Below, piece after piece: positions 1 to 7,663 of a DNA stretch of 64,000 nt; the stretch's first letter is position 1; the number at the start of each line of letters is the position of its first letter. Location of the stretch: positions 1 through 64,000 of the forward strand of contig NZ_JASDCS010000012.1 of the NCBI RefSeq assembly GCF_030407815.1. The letters are read 5' to 3'. The DNA is from Psychrobacter sp. APC 3281. Its GTDB lineage: Bacteria; Pseudomonadota; Gammaproteobacteria; Pseudomonadales; Moraxellaceae. The position numbers were made by a program, and so were the translations under genes. The notes beneath the pieces were generated by a model, which saw nothing but the letters and a program-made list of their open reading frames with translations, was not told the origin of the DNA and made no database searches.

Positions 1-2
1 GG

Positions 3-131
3 GTGCCAGTATTAGATTATCTGCCTTATGCGTTCTTCTGTTATTTGTCACTGCTGCTGACGTTGCTATTCGGGTTCACTGGGGTGACGATTAGTAGAGT
101 GAAAAAGGAGAAGGCGACCCAAAATCAATAG
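3..131 (+). CDS. 3' end of a membrane transporter, possibly NhaC-type Na+/H+ antiporter (partial)
   Basis: An open frame enters from the left edge and stops with TAG after 42 codons. It encodes one hydrophobic segment (YLPYAFFCYLSLLLTLLFGF) followed by a short lysine-rich tail (RVKKEKATQNQ), as at the cytoplasmic C-terminus of a polytopic transporter. The YLPYAFF...LLFGFTG pattern resembles the last membrane segment of NhaC-type sodium/proton antiporters, but only about 40 residues can be compared, so the family call is tentative. It is followed by a convergent LysR gene with no clear terminator between them. Confidence 0.45.
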   Translation: MPVLDYLPYAFFCYLSLLLTLLFGFTGVTISRVKKEKATQNQ

Positions 132-165
132 CAATTGATATCGTTAGGAATGATAAGAGTGTTGA

Positions 166-1071
166 TTAATATTGATCCCAGTACGGATTGTCACCGAATT
201 GCTCGGCAATAAAATCAATCAAGTAACGACAACGCTGCGACAAAAAACGATTCTTTGGATAAACAGCATAAGCGGTTAGGGTTGGCAGTTGATAGTGTTG
301 GAAGACAGGTACCAGCTCGCCCAGCGCCAGTTGTTTATAAGCAATAAAAGTCGGTACAAAAGTAATCCCATGCCCTTTGACTGCCAAATCCACTAAAAAC
401 TCACCATTGGTGGCTTTGATTTTGGCATCTATCGTACGATGATGACTTCTGCCTTCAGTATCCACCAAGTTTATACTATTGGTTTGACCGAGACTGTATT
501 GCAACAGCGCATGGTTGTCTAAATCGTCTAGCGTTTCAGGCGTGCCCATTCTTGCCAAATAATCGGGACTGGCGCAAATCACACAACGAATCAATGCCAA
601 CTTTTTTGCTTGATAGCTAGAATCTTGTAGCTCTCCGATTCGAATGGCCAACTCATAGCCTTCTTCAATCAAATCAATACGTCGGTCAGAAAAATCTAGA
701 TCGAATCTCAGATTGGGATGTTTATTGGCGTATTTATCAATCACATCGTTCAAATGCATGAGCCCAAAGGACAACGGCGCTGTCATCTTCAATGTGCCTT
801 CAATACGCATAGGAGCGTCAGTAGCACGCTCATTGATAGCGTCAACCGCACGCAAGATATTGTTTACTTGCTGATAATATTGTTCACCAGCTTGCGTCAA
901 TTTAGATTGGCGGGTAGTACGGCTGATTAACTGACTGCCTAAACGCTCTTCCAATTCTTTAAGTCGGCGACTGACGGCTGATTTTGCAATATTTGACTGC
1001 TCAGCAGCCTTGGTAATACTACCTGCCTCAACAATGCGTACAAACATCGCCATGTCTTCTAATTGACCCAT
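166..1071 (-). CDS. LysR-family transcriptional regulator
   Basis: A 301-residue protein of normal LysR length. Residues about 5-65 form the winged helix-turn-helix (AGSITKAAEQSNIAKSAVSR, then LKELEERLG and RTTR), and residues about 90-295 form the periplasmic-binding-protein-like effector domain. It is transcribed divergently from a DoxX gene, the classic arrangement in which a LysR protein controls its neighbour. The 137-bp gap holds a 7-bp dyad with T-N11-A geometry at 1090-1106 and a TATAAT box at 1151. In E. coli the LysR protein YhaJ controls the DoxX gene yqjF and the pirin gene yhaK. The same three families occur together here, so a similar role in sensing quinol or nitroaromatic products is plausible but inferred. 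Confidence 0.93.
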   Translation of the reverse strand: MGQLEDMAMFVRIVEAGSITKAAEQSNIAKSAVSRRLKELEERLGSQLISRTTRQSKLTQAGEQYYQQVNNILRAVDAINERATDAPMRIEGTLKMTAPLSFGLMHLNDVIDKYANKHPNLRFDLDFSDRRIDLIEEGYELAIRIGELQDSSYQAKKLALIRCVICASPDYLARMGTPETLDDLDNHALLQYSLGQTNSINLVDTEGRSHHRTIDAKIKATNGEFLVDLAVKGHGITFVPTFIAYKQLALGELVPVFQHYQLPTLTAYAVYPKNRFLSQRCRYLIDFIAEQFGDNPYWDQY

Positions 1072-1089
1072 TATCGATGCCTCATGATT

Positions 1090-1106
1090 GTTCTTACACT
1101 AAGAAC
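1090..1106. promoter_or_regulatory. Candidate LysR operator (dyad GTTCTTA-CAC-TAAGAAC)
   Basis: A perfect 7-bp inverted repeat with a 3-bp spacer lies between the divergent LysR and DoxX genes. It contains the T-N11-A core of LysR recognition sites. Its centre is about 65 bp upstream of the start point expected from the TATAAT at 1151, where LysR recognition sites usually lie. A perfect dyad this short is not rare by chance; position and context make it a good candidate. Confidence 0.55.
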
Positions 1107-1150
1107 TTATATTTGTGATTATTGCTGTTTATCCCATGCTAGTCAACGCC

Positions 1151-1156
1151 TATAAT
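1151..1156 (+). promoter_or_regulatory. -10 element of the DoxX-gene promoter
   Basis: A perfect TATAAT stands 53 bp before the DoxX start codon. No good -35 hexamer is seen 16-18 bp upstream, which suits an activator-dependent promoter. A second perfect dyad, TCTCTA-CT-TAGAGA at 1165-1178, follows in the presumed leader and could serve as a second contact site. Confidence 0.5.
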
Positions 1157-1208
1157 CGCGCTATTCTCTACTTAGAGACATGATTAAACACACTTTTGGA
1201 GCGTTATT

Positions 1209-1589
1209 ATGGATAAATTACAGCAATTTAGCGCACCGCTTGGTCGTCTATTATTATCAACCATTTTCATCTTTGCAGGCATTGGTAAAATCACAGATTA
1301 TGCGACTACTCAAGGCTATATGGAGTCAGTAGGTGTGCCTGGTATGTTATTACCATTGGTTATCGCGTTTGAGGTACTAGGTGGTATCGCTATCTTACTA
1401 GGTTATAAAGCTCGCCCAATCGCTTTTTTGTTTGCTGGGTTTAGCATCGTGTCAGCCATTATTTTTCATCAGTTCTGGACTGACGAATCACAGATGATCT
1501 CATTTATGAAAAACATTTCGATAGCCGGTGGGTTTTTGATGATTTTTGCTCATGGTGCGGGTGCTTACTCAATAGACAATAAGCGATAA
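1209..1589 (+). CDS. DoxX-family membrane protein
   Basis: A 126-residue protein with four hydrophobic segments (about residues 7-27, 45-65, 70-90 and 98-118). It carries the DoxX-family features LGRLLLSTIFIFAGIGKI near the N-terminus and FEVLGGIAILLGYKARP in the middle. It is preceded by a good ribosome binding site (TTGGAG, 8 bp before ATG). DoxX proteins are inner-membrane proteins; some are linked to thiol stress or quinone metabolism, and E. coli YqjF responds to nitrotoluene breakdown products through a LysR regulator. The divergent LysR gene and the downstream pirin and nitroreductase point the same way. The biochemical activity is unknown. Confidence 0.9.
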   Translation: MDKLQQFSAPLGRLLLSTIFIFAGIGKITDYATTQGYMESVGVPGMLLPLVIAFEVLGGIAILLGYKARPIAFLFAGFSIVSAIIFHQFWTDESQMISFMKNISIAGGFLMIFAHGAGAYSIDNKR

Positions 1590-1935
1590 ACAATCAGTAG
1601 CTGATCTACCTCTTATACGCTTACGAAGAACAATCATAAAGGGGTAGTTTCAAATAAAGAGCGTCATGAACATTTCCACAGAAAATCTCAACAGCAGACA
1701 GTTTTTTATATAAGCATAACTTAAAGTGATTTATATAAAATTAGCTGTGCTAATATATATAGAAAATCCATATTATGTTAAAACTGCTCTGATTGTTCTA
1801 CAAAACAGAATAGTTAATTGCATTTAGTGTTGTTTATCTATGTAGAATTAATAATTATAATAAGCCCATTGTTTAAATAGATTAATCGATAAGAAGTATA
1901 TAGAGCATTAATCTGTTGATAGCTAAGGACAAATA
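1590..1935. other. AT-rich intergenic region without a recognisable gene
   Basis: This stretch between the DoxX and pirin genes is strongly AT-rich and has no credible open frame. It contains a small hairpin near 1740-1760 (ATTAGC-TGT-GCTAAT) inside a TATATA-rich context but no clear terminator. A promoter for the pirin gene probably lies here, since the gap is too long for tight coupling with doxX, but no -35/-10 pair stands out. Confidence 0.5.
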
Positions 1936-2649
1936 ATGAAAACAATCTATCATGCAGCAGACTCACGTGGCGATGCCAACCATGGCTGGCTTAAAAGCAG
2001 GCATACCTTTAGCTTTGCCAATTATCATAATCCCGAACGTATGGGATTTGGTGCCTTACGCGTTATTAATGATGATTTTGTCATTGGCGGTCAAGGGTTT
2101 GGCAAACACTCGCACCGAAACATGGAAATTATCAGTATACCTTTATCCGGCAAGCTCGCTCATGGCGATAGTATCGGCAACGAGGGCGTCATAGAAACTG
2201 GTGAAATTCAGGTGATGTCAGCGGGTACAGGCATTACCCATAGTGAAATGAATGGTGACGATGCAGAGGCTGTGAGGTTTCTGCAGATTTGGGTGATACC
2301 AAACAAAATGGATGTCGCACCGCGTTATCAGCAAGTGCATATGGGCGACATCATACGACCTAACGAGTTTAGCCAAGTGCTATCACCTAATGCCGATGAT
2401 GCAGGGGTTTGGATTCATCAAGATGCTTGGTTTAGCATGGTTAGTTTTGACGAAGGTATATCGCAAACTTATCAGTTAAATAATCCCAACAACGGTGTCT
2501 ACGTATTTGTGCTCAGCGGTAAAGCAGTGATAAATGGCCAAGTCCTGTCTACTCGTGACGGCCTTGGCATTTGGGATACTCAGAGTTTTACGATGGACGC
2601 AACAGTAGCTAGCCGTGTGCTAGTGATGGAAGTACCACTATTTATGTAA
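1936..2649 (+). CDS. Pirin-family bicupin protein (YhhW-like)
   Basis: A 237-residue pirin. The N-terminal cupin (about residues 10-130) has the family signatures GWLKSRHTFSFANY, GFGALRVINDD, the metal-binding GKHSHRNMEI (two His and a downstream Glu) and SAGTGITHSE. A second, degenerate cupin fills residues about 150-237. It resembles E. coli YhhW more than YhaK; YhhW is a metal-dependent enzyme with quercetin 2,3-dioxygenase activity in vitro. SD AAGGAC lies 6 bp before the ATG. It sits between the DoxX and nitroreductase genes, suggesting a shared response to reactive aromatics. The natural substrate is unknown. Confidence 0.93.
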   Translation: MKTIYHAADSRGDANHGWLKSRHTFSFANYHNPERMGFGALRVINDDFVIGGQGFGKHSHRNMEIISIPLSGKLAHGDSIGNEGVIETGEIQVMSAGTGITHSEMNGDDAEAVRFLQIWVIPNKMDVAPRYQQVHMGDIIRPNEFSQVLSPNADDAGVWIHQDAWFSMVSFDEGISQTYQLNNPNNGVYVFVLSGKAVINGQVLSTRDGLGIWDTQSFTMDATVASRVLVMEVPLFM

Positions 2650-2754
2650 TCAAGAACAAAGCTCTTTATCAATTAAAGCACTTATATCAATAACCATTCA
2701 CGCTAAAAAATATTTTTATTAACAACTATTTTACTAACAATATGGAGAAACACT

Positions 2755-3366
2755 ATGTCAGATTTAACAACATTACAGCAGCTAGCAGAAAAACGTCGTT
2801 CTATCTATGCGCTAAGCAACCAACTGCCAGTAGCTAATGACGAAATCGTGAAAATAGTTGAGCATGCTATTTTGCACACGCCATCGTCGTTTAACTCGCA
2901 ATCAACGCGTATCGTTGTATTGTTTGGCGATGACCATCGTAAGTTGTGGGACATGACCGAAGATACGTTACGCGAAATCGTTAGTGACGAAGAGAAGTTC
3001 AAATCGACCAAAGAGCGTGTCAATGGTTTCCGTAACGGAGCTGGTACGGTACTGTTTTTTGAAGATCAAGCAGTCGTTAGAGGCATGCAAGAAGCAGCGC
3101 CACTATATGCTGACAACTTCCCAATCTGGGCAAGTCAAACCAGTGCCATGCATCAGTATGTTATCTGGACGGCACTAGCCAGTATCGATGTTGGCGCAAA
3201 CTTACAGCACTACAATCCAGTAATCGATCAAAAAGTAGCTGGCGCTTGGGATATCGATAAAGACTGGACGTTAAATGCACAATTGGTATTTGGAACGATT
3301 GAGCAGCCAGCGGGCGAAAAAGCATTTAAGCCAGTCGAAGAACGTATGAAAGTGTTTGGTGCTTAA
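2755..3366 (+). CDS. Nitroreductase-family FMN oxidoreductase (Frm2/Hbn1-like)
   Basis: A 203-residue protein of the subgroup that includes yeast Frm2 and Hbn1. It has the FMN-binding start EKRRSIYAL, the HTPSSFNSQSTR segment, GTVLFFEDQAVV, PLYADNFPIWASQ, an LQHYNPVID motif and the closing EERMKVFGA. Proteins of this fold use FMN and NAD(P)H to reduce nitro groups, quinones or similar electrophiles in the cytoplasm. SD ATGGAG lies 8 bp before the ATG. The gene ends at a strong hairpin terminator. Its place after the DoxX and pirin genes supports a detoxification role, but the substrate is not shown by sequence. Confidence 0.92.
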   Translation: MSDLTTLQQLAEKRRSIYALSNQLPVANDEIVKIVEHAILHTPSSFNSQSTRIVVLFGDDHRKLWDMTEDTLREIVSDEEKFKSTKERVNGFRNGAGTVLFFEDQAVVRGMQEAAPLYADNFPIWASQTSAMHQYVIWTALASIDVGANLQHYNPVIDQKVAGAWDIDKDWTLNAQLVFGTIEQPAGEKAFKPVEERMKVFGA

Positions 3367-3420
3367 GGTAAGCTAGTTTATTCCATTTTATATAGTCCCA
3401 AAAGCTTACGTAAAACAAAA

Positions 3421-3457
3421 AGCGCCACTCAGTAATCTCTGGGTGGCGTTTTTTTAT
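3421..3457. terminator. Bidirectional rho-independent terminator
   Basis: A 12-bp stem (AGCGCCACTCAG against CTGGGTGGCGTT, one wobble) is followed on the plus strand by a run of T and preceded by AAAACAAAA, giving a U-tract on the minus strand too. It serves the nitroreductase gene and probably the convergent Mpo1-like gene. Confidence 0.85.
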
Positions 3458-3552
3458 TAGCGACATTCTTTTGTTGAGGGTAACAGTTGTAGATGTTATC
3501 AATAACCTACAGCTAAGATGAATTCCTGCAAAAATTACGCAGAGATTAACGA

Positions 3553-3987
3553 CTATTTACGCTGCATCAAACTGTTAGCCACCCATGCTGGACCGATTAA
3601 TAAAAACTGTAAATCTTTAAAGAAAGAAGGTTTTTTGCCTTCGATTTTATGCCCTATGAACTGGCCAATCCATGCAACGATAAATACCGCTGCCCACGCT
3701 TTAAAGCCCCATGGCATCGCTGCCATCACTGACAGACAAATAAGGATAAACATTCCCATCGCTAAAAACAGTGGCGTAGATAAGCGCATATAAAACAGTA
3801 ATACCAATGCGCTTAGTACCAAGGTAAACCATACGGATAGTGACATGCCCATACCTAACAGGCTGACAAAGATAGTTGGCACACATAGCCAATGGATTTT
3901 TTTATTGACCAAGTTTTGGTGACTGACAGAGTACTCACTAAGCCATTGCTCTAGCGTACGTTTGGACATTTTTGGTTGACGAGACAT
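3553..3987 (-). CDS. Mpo1-like / DUF962 membrane protein
   Basis: A 144-residue protein with four hydrophobic segments and the two histidine motifs of the family: SHQNLVNKKIHWLCVP near residue 22 and GHKIEGKKPSFFKD near residue 112. Yeast Mpo1 is an Fe(II)-dependent dioxygenase that alpha-oxidises 2-hydroxy fatty acids, and these histidines are the presumed metal ligands. Bacterial members are usually single small genes of unknown physiological role. The start is supported by SD GGGAGG 8 bp upstream. No operon partner is evident. Confidence 0.88.
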   Translation of the reverse strand: MSRQPKMSKRTLEQWLSEYSVSHQNLVNKKIHWLCVPTIFVSLLGMGMSLSVWFTLVLSALVLLFYMRLSTPLFLAMGMFILICLSVMAAMPWGFKAWAAVFIVAWIGQFIGHKIEGKKPSFFKDLQFLLIGPAWVANSLMQRK

Positions 3988-4380
3988 ACTAACCTCCCTG
4001 TTAGTAAATAAGATAAGTAACTCATACTAGCTAATGGACTCGCTACTAAACTCAATGCGAAGATGATTGTTAATATCAGTTGTAGCACTAATTGCGCCTG
4101 TCTACCACGTTATCTGATAGACGGCACAGTCAATTTCACTCGTACTAGGGCGTGTCCTCAATTCAATCGATAGTTATCTAAATAGGTTAAAAATGGCTAA
4201 ATCTTGCCAAACGGCGTCAAATAGCTGACTAATATCTCGATATTATCTGCGCTATTTTCCTTGTTTGACGGCAATTTATCTCATTTTTATCACCATTTTT
4301 AAAATGAGGACACGCCCTAATAGCACTATGTCAGCAAGATTTTATTCAAACTCCCAAGGGGTTTTTCTATAAGAGACGCA
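3988..4380. other. Intergenic region holding a MITE-like element
   Basis: Between the Mpo1-like gene and pnuC lies 393 bp with no credible gene. The main content is the 170-bp inverted-repeat element at 4148-4317, reported separately. A short GC-poor stretch follows up to the pnuC stop codon, with no obvious terminator for pnuC. Confidence 0.6.
4148..4317. mobile_element. MITE-like element with 13-bp terminal inverted repeats and TA flanks
   Basis: Perfect 13-bp terminal inverted repeats (GGGCGTGTCCTCA at 4148-4160, TGAGGACACGCCC at 4305-4317) bound a 170-bp segment without coding capacity. The inside is itself an imperfect palindrome: the parts around 4200-4230 and 4240-4278 are roughly complementary, with an AATATC-TCGATATT centre. 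Both ends abut TA, as expected for elements that duplicate a TA target (IS630/Tc1-type and some IS5-type). No transposase is present, so it would be non-autonomous. The parent transposon family is not identified. Confidence 0.7.
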
Positions 4381-5112
4381 TTATCCCTGCTCGCTGCGAT
4401 GCCATTCATACAGGCCGATAAAGGCGTTTACTTGATACACCATAGTCTGAATAGCAAAGATATAGTTGCCAGACATGAGGTTCACAATGAGCCAGACAAA
4501 GTTGACGATAATCCATAACCACCAATTAAATGAATAACGCAGAATCATAGCTGCCTGAGCAGTAATAGAAAGCACAAAGGCAATGACGTTAATCCAAAAG
4601 AAAGAGATAAATCCCAAAAACAGACTACTATCATCCTCTACGACCGCATAGCCATAGCTCGCCAGTAGATCATTTATTGTGGGAAACAGGGCGAGTCCAA
4701 TGACGATAAATGCAGCGGTGATCAACCAGACAGCTTTACTTGCTGATTTGGGTATCATGTCGCCATCAGGATCGGTGTGTTTGGACCAATAAAAGATACC
4801 GTAAACATGGGTAAAAAAGTTAAATAGTGGCGCAAGCATTAAGCCTACTGCACCAGATGTTGCCTGCACAATGACTTCGCCAGCGGTTGCCCCCATACCA
4901 AAGCCATTGCCCATGACGTTTTTGCGAAATGATAGCGAGACCACGCAAACCAAACCAATGAACGAGACCGCTAAATAAAACCAATCAAGCGTGGTATGGT
5001 CTGTCGTGAGCCAAAAACCTGCGGATAAGGCAAGAACACCGCAAATAAACCAAATGATAATCCATTGCATCGCCCATTTTCCGGTGATGTTGTCCAATAG
5101 CTGAATACGCAT
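4381..5112 (-). CDS. pnuC: Nicotinamide riboside transporter PnuC
   Basis: A 243-residue polytopic membrane protein with about seven hydrophobic segments. PnuC-family features include WINVIAFVLSITAQAAMILR, then NWWLWIIVNFVWLIVNLMSG and YQVNAFIGLYEW near the C-terminus, which form the tryptophan/asparagine-rich substrate pathway. PnuC carries nicotinamide riboside through the inner membrane by facilitated diffusion, trapped by phosphorylation inside. The upstream gene on the same strand is nadR, which supplies that kinase, so the pair forms a salvage route to NAD. SD AGGGG precedes the ATG. A threefold 18-bp repeat lies between the two genes. Confidence 0.93.
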   Translation of the reverse strand: MRIQLLDNITGKWAMQWIIIWFICGVLALSAGFWLTTDHTTLDWFYLAVSFIGLVCVVSLSFRKNVMGNGFGMGATAGEVIVQATSGAVGLMLAPLFNFFTHVYGIFYWSKHTDPDGDMIPKSASKAVWLITAAFIVIGLALFPTINDLLASYGYAVVEDDSSLFLGFISFFWINVIAFVLSITAQAAMILRYSFNWWLWIIVNFVWLIVNLMSGNYIFAIQTMVYQVNAFIGLYEWHRSEQG

Positions 5113-5160
5113 CGATTTTCCCCTAAAGTAAATACTGATATCAATATAGTGCTAACTACC

Positions 5161-5214
5161 ATATGCTAGTTAAATAACGTGTGCTAGTTAGATAACATAT
5201 GCTAATTGAATAAA
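5161..5214. repeat. Three tandem 18-bp repeats between nadR and pnuC
   Basis: Three consecutive 18-bp units (5161-5178, 5179-5196, 5197-5214) share the core TGCTAGTTA-ATAAC with a few substitutions. They lie about 50-100 bp upstream of pnuC in its direction of transcription, downstream of nadR. Their regular spacing of nearly two helical turns could suit a repeated protein site, or they may be slippage products. Confidence 0.7.
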
Positions 5215-5239
5215 TTATTATAAATATGCTCAGTACAGC

Positions 5240-6298
5240 TTATGATTTTTTGCCATAGATATATTGATCAATCAATAGTAATGCTTTCTGATAGCGAGCG
5301 TCATAGTCAGGCTGATCAATCATATGCGGCGTAATATCGTGACGCGCGAAAATATCTATCAAACGCTGCTCAAAGCGTCCACGCGCTTCAGGCGTACCCA
5401 AAGATCGCATACCATCATCAACCCATGGTGTATTGTTATCTAGCATGATGGTGTGGTCTAAGCGAAACTCATCGATACAAGCAGCTACAAAAGGATGCGT
5501 GCGACCCTCGTACTCTTCACAAAATGCTTGCGTAGTGACAAAGTCAGTATCAACGATGGTGATAGGGGCCGTTGCATTGGCTTTAGCTTCTCGGATTGCC
5601 TCAGCATGGTCGAGACAAATAGGGCCATAATCACTGTACTGTAATCCAACCTCGCTACCACCCAAATCTGTACCGACATACAGACGCCCCATTTCTAGGG
5701 CAAAGCTGGCACCATAATAGTTGGCAAGCTTATGGACTAGCGTTGTCTTGCCTGAGCTTTCACCGCCGACGATAGCGATAGTCTTGGTATAGTCGACGCG
5801 CGCTTGCGGATGAAGTTCTGACCAATGGGCGACTGGATCATGAGCGATGGCATAAGAGTCAAATTCAGACTGTAGCGGCGTCGTAACGACTGGCAAAAGC
5901 AGCTGCTCTTGTATGTCATTGCGAGTGAGCGGATGGTTGTCCGCCATAAACAATACAGTCTCTGCTGATAGTGATAATGCATCCATCAAACGTTGCAATT
6001 TGGCATTACTAGCAGCGACATCGATACTGACATCATCGCTAGTGCTATACAGATGTTCGTGCAGCGGTAGCTCGATCTCATGAGTAGTATGAATATGTAT
6101 AAATGGCAAATCGGCACAGGCCATCTGTAGCCAACGCGCTTTGTCTTGTAAGGTAATCGCAAAGTCTGGATGCGGTGATGGATGCGCCATAATAACGATA
6201 TGTAAGGTTTTGGCTTGTCCTGCTGCATCCAATATGCTGCGCATCTGCCCTAAATGTAGGGGTTCAAAATGTCCAATCATCAATCCAGTGTCGTACAT
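5240..6298 (-). CDS. nadR: Bifunctional NMN adenylyltransferase / ribosylnicotinamide kinase NadR
   Basis: A 352-residue protein. Residues about 1-165 are a nucleotidyltransferase domain (GLMIGHFEPLHLGQ, the GxFxPxHxGH-type motif). Residues about 172-345 are a P-loop kinase (IVGGESSGKTTLV) that phosphorylates nicotinamide riboside. The N-terminal helix-turn-helix of enterobacterial NadR is absent, so this form is an enzyme without the repressor part. The product feeds NMN into NAD synthesis. SD AAGGA lies about 6 bp before the ATG. It is followed on the same strand by pnuC, making a compact import-and-trap unit for nicotinamide riboside. Confidence 0.95.
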   Translation of the reverse strand: MYDTGLMIGHFEPLHLGQMRSILDAAGQAKTLHIVIMAHPSPHPDFAITLQDKARWLQMACADLPFIHIHTTHEIELPLHEHLYSTSDDVSIDVAASNAKLQRLMDALSLSAETVLFMADNHPLTRNDIQEQLLLPVVTTPLQSEFDSYAIAHDPVAHWSELHPQARVDYTKTIAIVGGESSGKTTLVHKLANYYGASFALEMGRLYVGTDLGGSEVGLQYSDYGPICLDHAEAIREAKANATAPITIVDTDFVTTQAFCEEYEGRTHPFVAACIDEFRLDHTIMLDNNTPWVDDGMRSLGTPEARGRFEQRLIDIFARHDITPHMIDQPDYDARYQKALLLIDQYIYGKKS

Positions 6299-7041
6299 AG
6301 TTATCCTTATTATTTTTTATTTTACTCTTAATGTTCTATATCTATTCCAAAAATACGTCTAATACTGTCTAAGTTAAATGATCCAAACTAGACATCTATC
6401 AAGATCCAAAGTAGATACCTATTAAGAATCGTAATACCAACCACGTTACTTACTTCTAGTATTCTTCGTAAAGGTGTTTTTACCTAATAGTTGAGCAGTG
6501 TCCTAGTTTTCATTATAGAACGTCTGAAATCTGAGTTGCTTATCAGCATGGTATAAAGCTTTTGGATGATTTGCAGGTGGGTTATTGTAAAAATAAGGTA
6601 TATCGCACGTACACGGAATCGCAGGTTTTTTAATCGAGGGTTCTTTTAATCGAGTAAAATTGGTTAGCTAAAATATTATTCAGACTATCAAAAGTTTCAT
6701 TTAATTTTAGCGTTATAAAGCGAGCTTATCTCTTTGATTAAATTAAAAATAAAAAAATATGTAAAGCAAAATTGCAAGGTTATAGCAACAAAGGCGGTTT
6801 TGAAACATTTTGAAATATCTATTTAAAATCAGGGGCTTGCATGGTGCTATGACAGATTAGGGTAAGCTTGAGTAGCATAAACTCACAAAGTACTGCTATA
6901 CCTTCAACAGATAAATCCTGAATTATTGATATACTGATTCGTAAGTTAGCAAAGCAAGGTAATGTTCTAGCTAAATATGTAAGACAATTAAAAATATAGA
7001 ATAAAAAATAAACAAGAATAGAAAATAGAGAGGTATTTGAT
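6299..7041. other. 743-bp intergenic region, AT-rich, with a twofold 23-bp repeat
   Basis: No convincing gene is seen between nadR and the PspC gene. A minus-strand frame at 6819-7193 overlaps the PspC gene and looks like a shadow. The stretch includes an imperfect tandem repeat at 6380-6425 and two copies of TTTTAATCGAG near 6630-6655. It must hold the nadR and pspC promoters, but I cannot place them with confidence. Confidence 0.5.
6380..6425. repeat. Two tandem 23-bp repeats upstream of nadR
   Basis: Units 6380-6402 and 6403-6425 begin GATCCAAA and match at 19 of 23 positions. They lie about 80-125 bp upstream of the nadR start codon. Together with the 18-bp repeats before pnuC, both genes of the salvage pair have short tandem repeats upstream, though the two repeat units do not look alike. 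Confidence 0.6.
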
Positions 7042-7254
7042 TTGGCTAAGTTAGCAAAATTACATCGCTCAACAAACAATCGCATGATAGCAGGTGTGAT
7101 GGGTGGCATTGCAGAGTATGCTGGTTGGTCGCCAACATGGGTGAGAGTATTATTTGTCATTATCTCATCGTTAAGCGCAGCAGTACCAGGCATTTTGATT
7201 TATATCATCCTATGGATAATTATGCCAAAAGCTAATAGTCAGTCTTATCAATAA
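7042..7254 (+). CDS. PspC-domain membrane protein
   Basis: A 70-residue protein that starts with TTG, supported by SD AGAGAGG about 8 bp upstream. It begins with the PspC signature (KLHRSTNNRMIAGVMGGIAE, then YAGWSPTWVRV) and ends in a membrane segment (ILIYIILWIIMPK). In E. coli PspC is a toxin-antitoxin-like inner-membrane protein that signals envelope stress to PspA. Here it is a lone short domain with no pspA or pspB nearby, a common arrangement for stand-alone PspC proteins of unknown role. Confidence 0.88.
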   Translation: MAKLAKLHRSTNNRMIAGVMGGIAEYAGWSPTWVRVLFVIISSLSAAVPGILIYIILWIIMPKANSQSYQ

Positions 7255-7663
7255 TAGGAGTCTGATAATTATTTTTAAAATTAGCTTTTTTAGAATTAGG
7301 TTTTCTGAAATAGTTAAAAAGCCAAATCTAAGTTAGACGTAGTTGTTAAAAACAGTAGACCTCCAAAAAATAAAAAGCCTGATCAATCAGGATGCCCAAG
7401 ATACAATTTTCCTCCTGCCCGAATGCTAGCGCATTTGGGTATTTTTTTATTTATTGTATTAGTACTACTTCGATGATGATTTGCCTGAAAATACGCTATA
7501 CAACCGAGGTTTTATGCTCACTATGCAAATTTAGTTGATGTAAATATGGATAAAATAGTCAATTTTTAGTAAGGTGAGCAGGCAGATAGAGTCGTTGCCG
7601 AATAGGTCGCGCGTGCGCTATCAGAGATTTATTTAATAATACTCATTTCACAGTGGCTTTACT
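7255..7663. other. Intergenic region between the PspC gene and glyQ
   Basis: It contains a small palindrome CCTGATCAATCAGG at 7378-7391, the terminator at 7417-7449, and the presumed glyQ promoter region. No T-box or glycine riboswitch pattern was recognised, and no open frame worth reporting. Confidence 0.5.
7417..7449 (+). terminator. Rho-independent terminator after the PspC gene
   Basis: The stem CCCGAATGC / GCATTTGGG (one wobble, loop of a few bases) is followed by ATTTTTTTAT. It lies about 165 bp after the PspC stop codon, so the transcript has a long tail. Confidence 0.75.

Noticed and set aside
1760-1800. A XerD-like half site (TTATGTTAAA) suggesting a dif or pdif site
   Set aside because: The XerC half is missing and the surroundings are generally AT-rich.
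3518-3793. A 91-codon plus-strand frame across the Mpo1-like gene
   Set aside because: Antisense to a gene with clear family motifs.
6819-7193. A 124-codon minus-strand frame overlapping the PspC gene
   Set aside because: It overlaps most of a recognisable PspC gene, with no ribosome binding site and no family signal.
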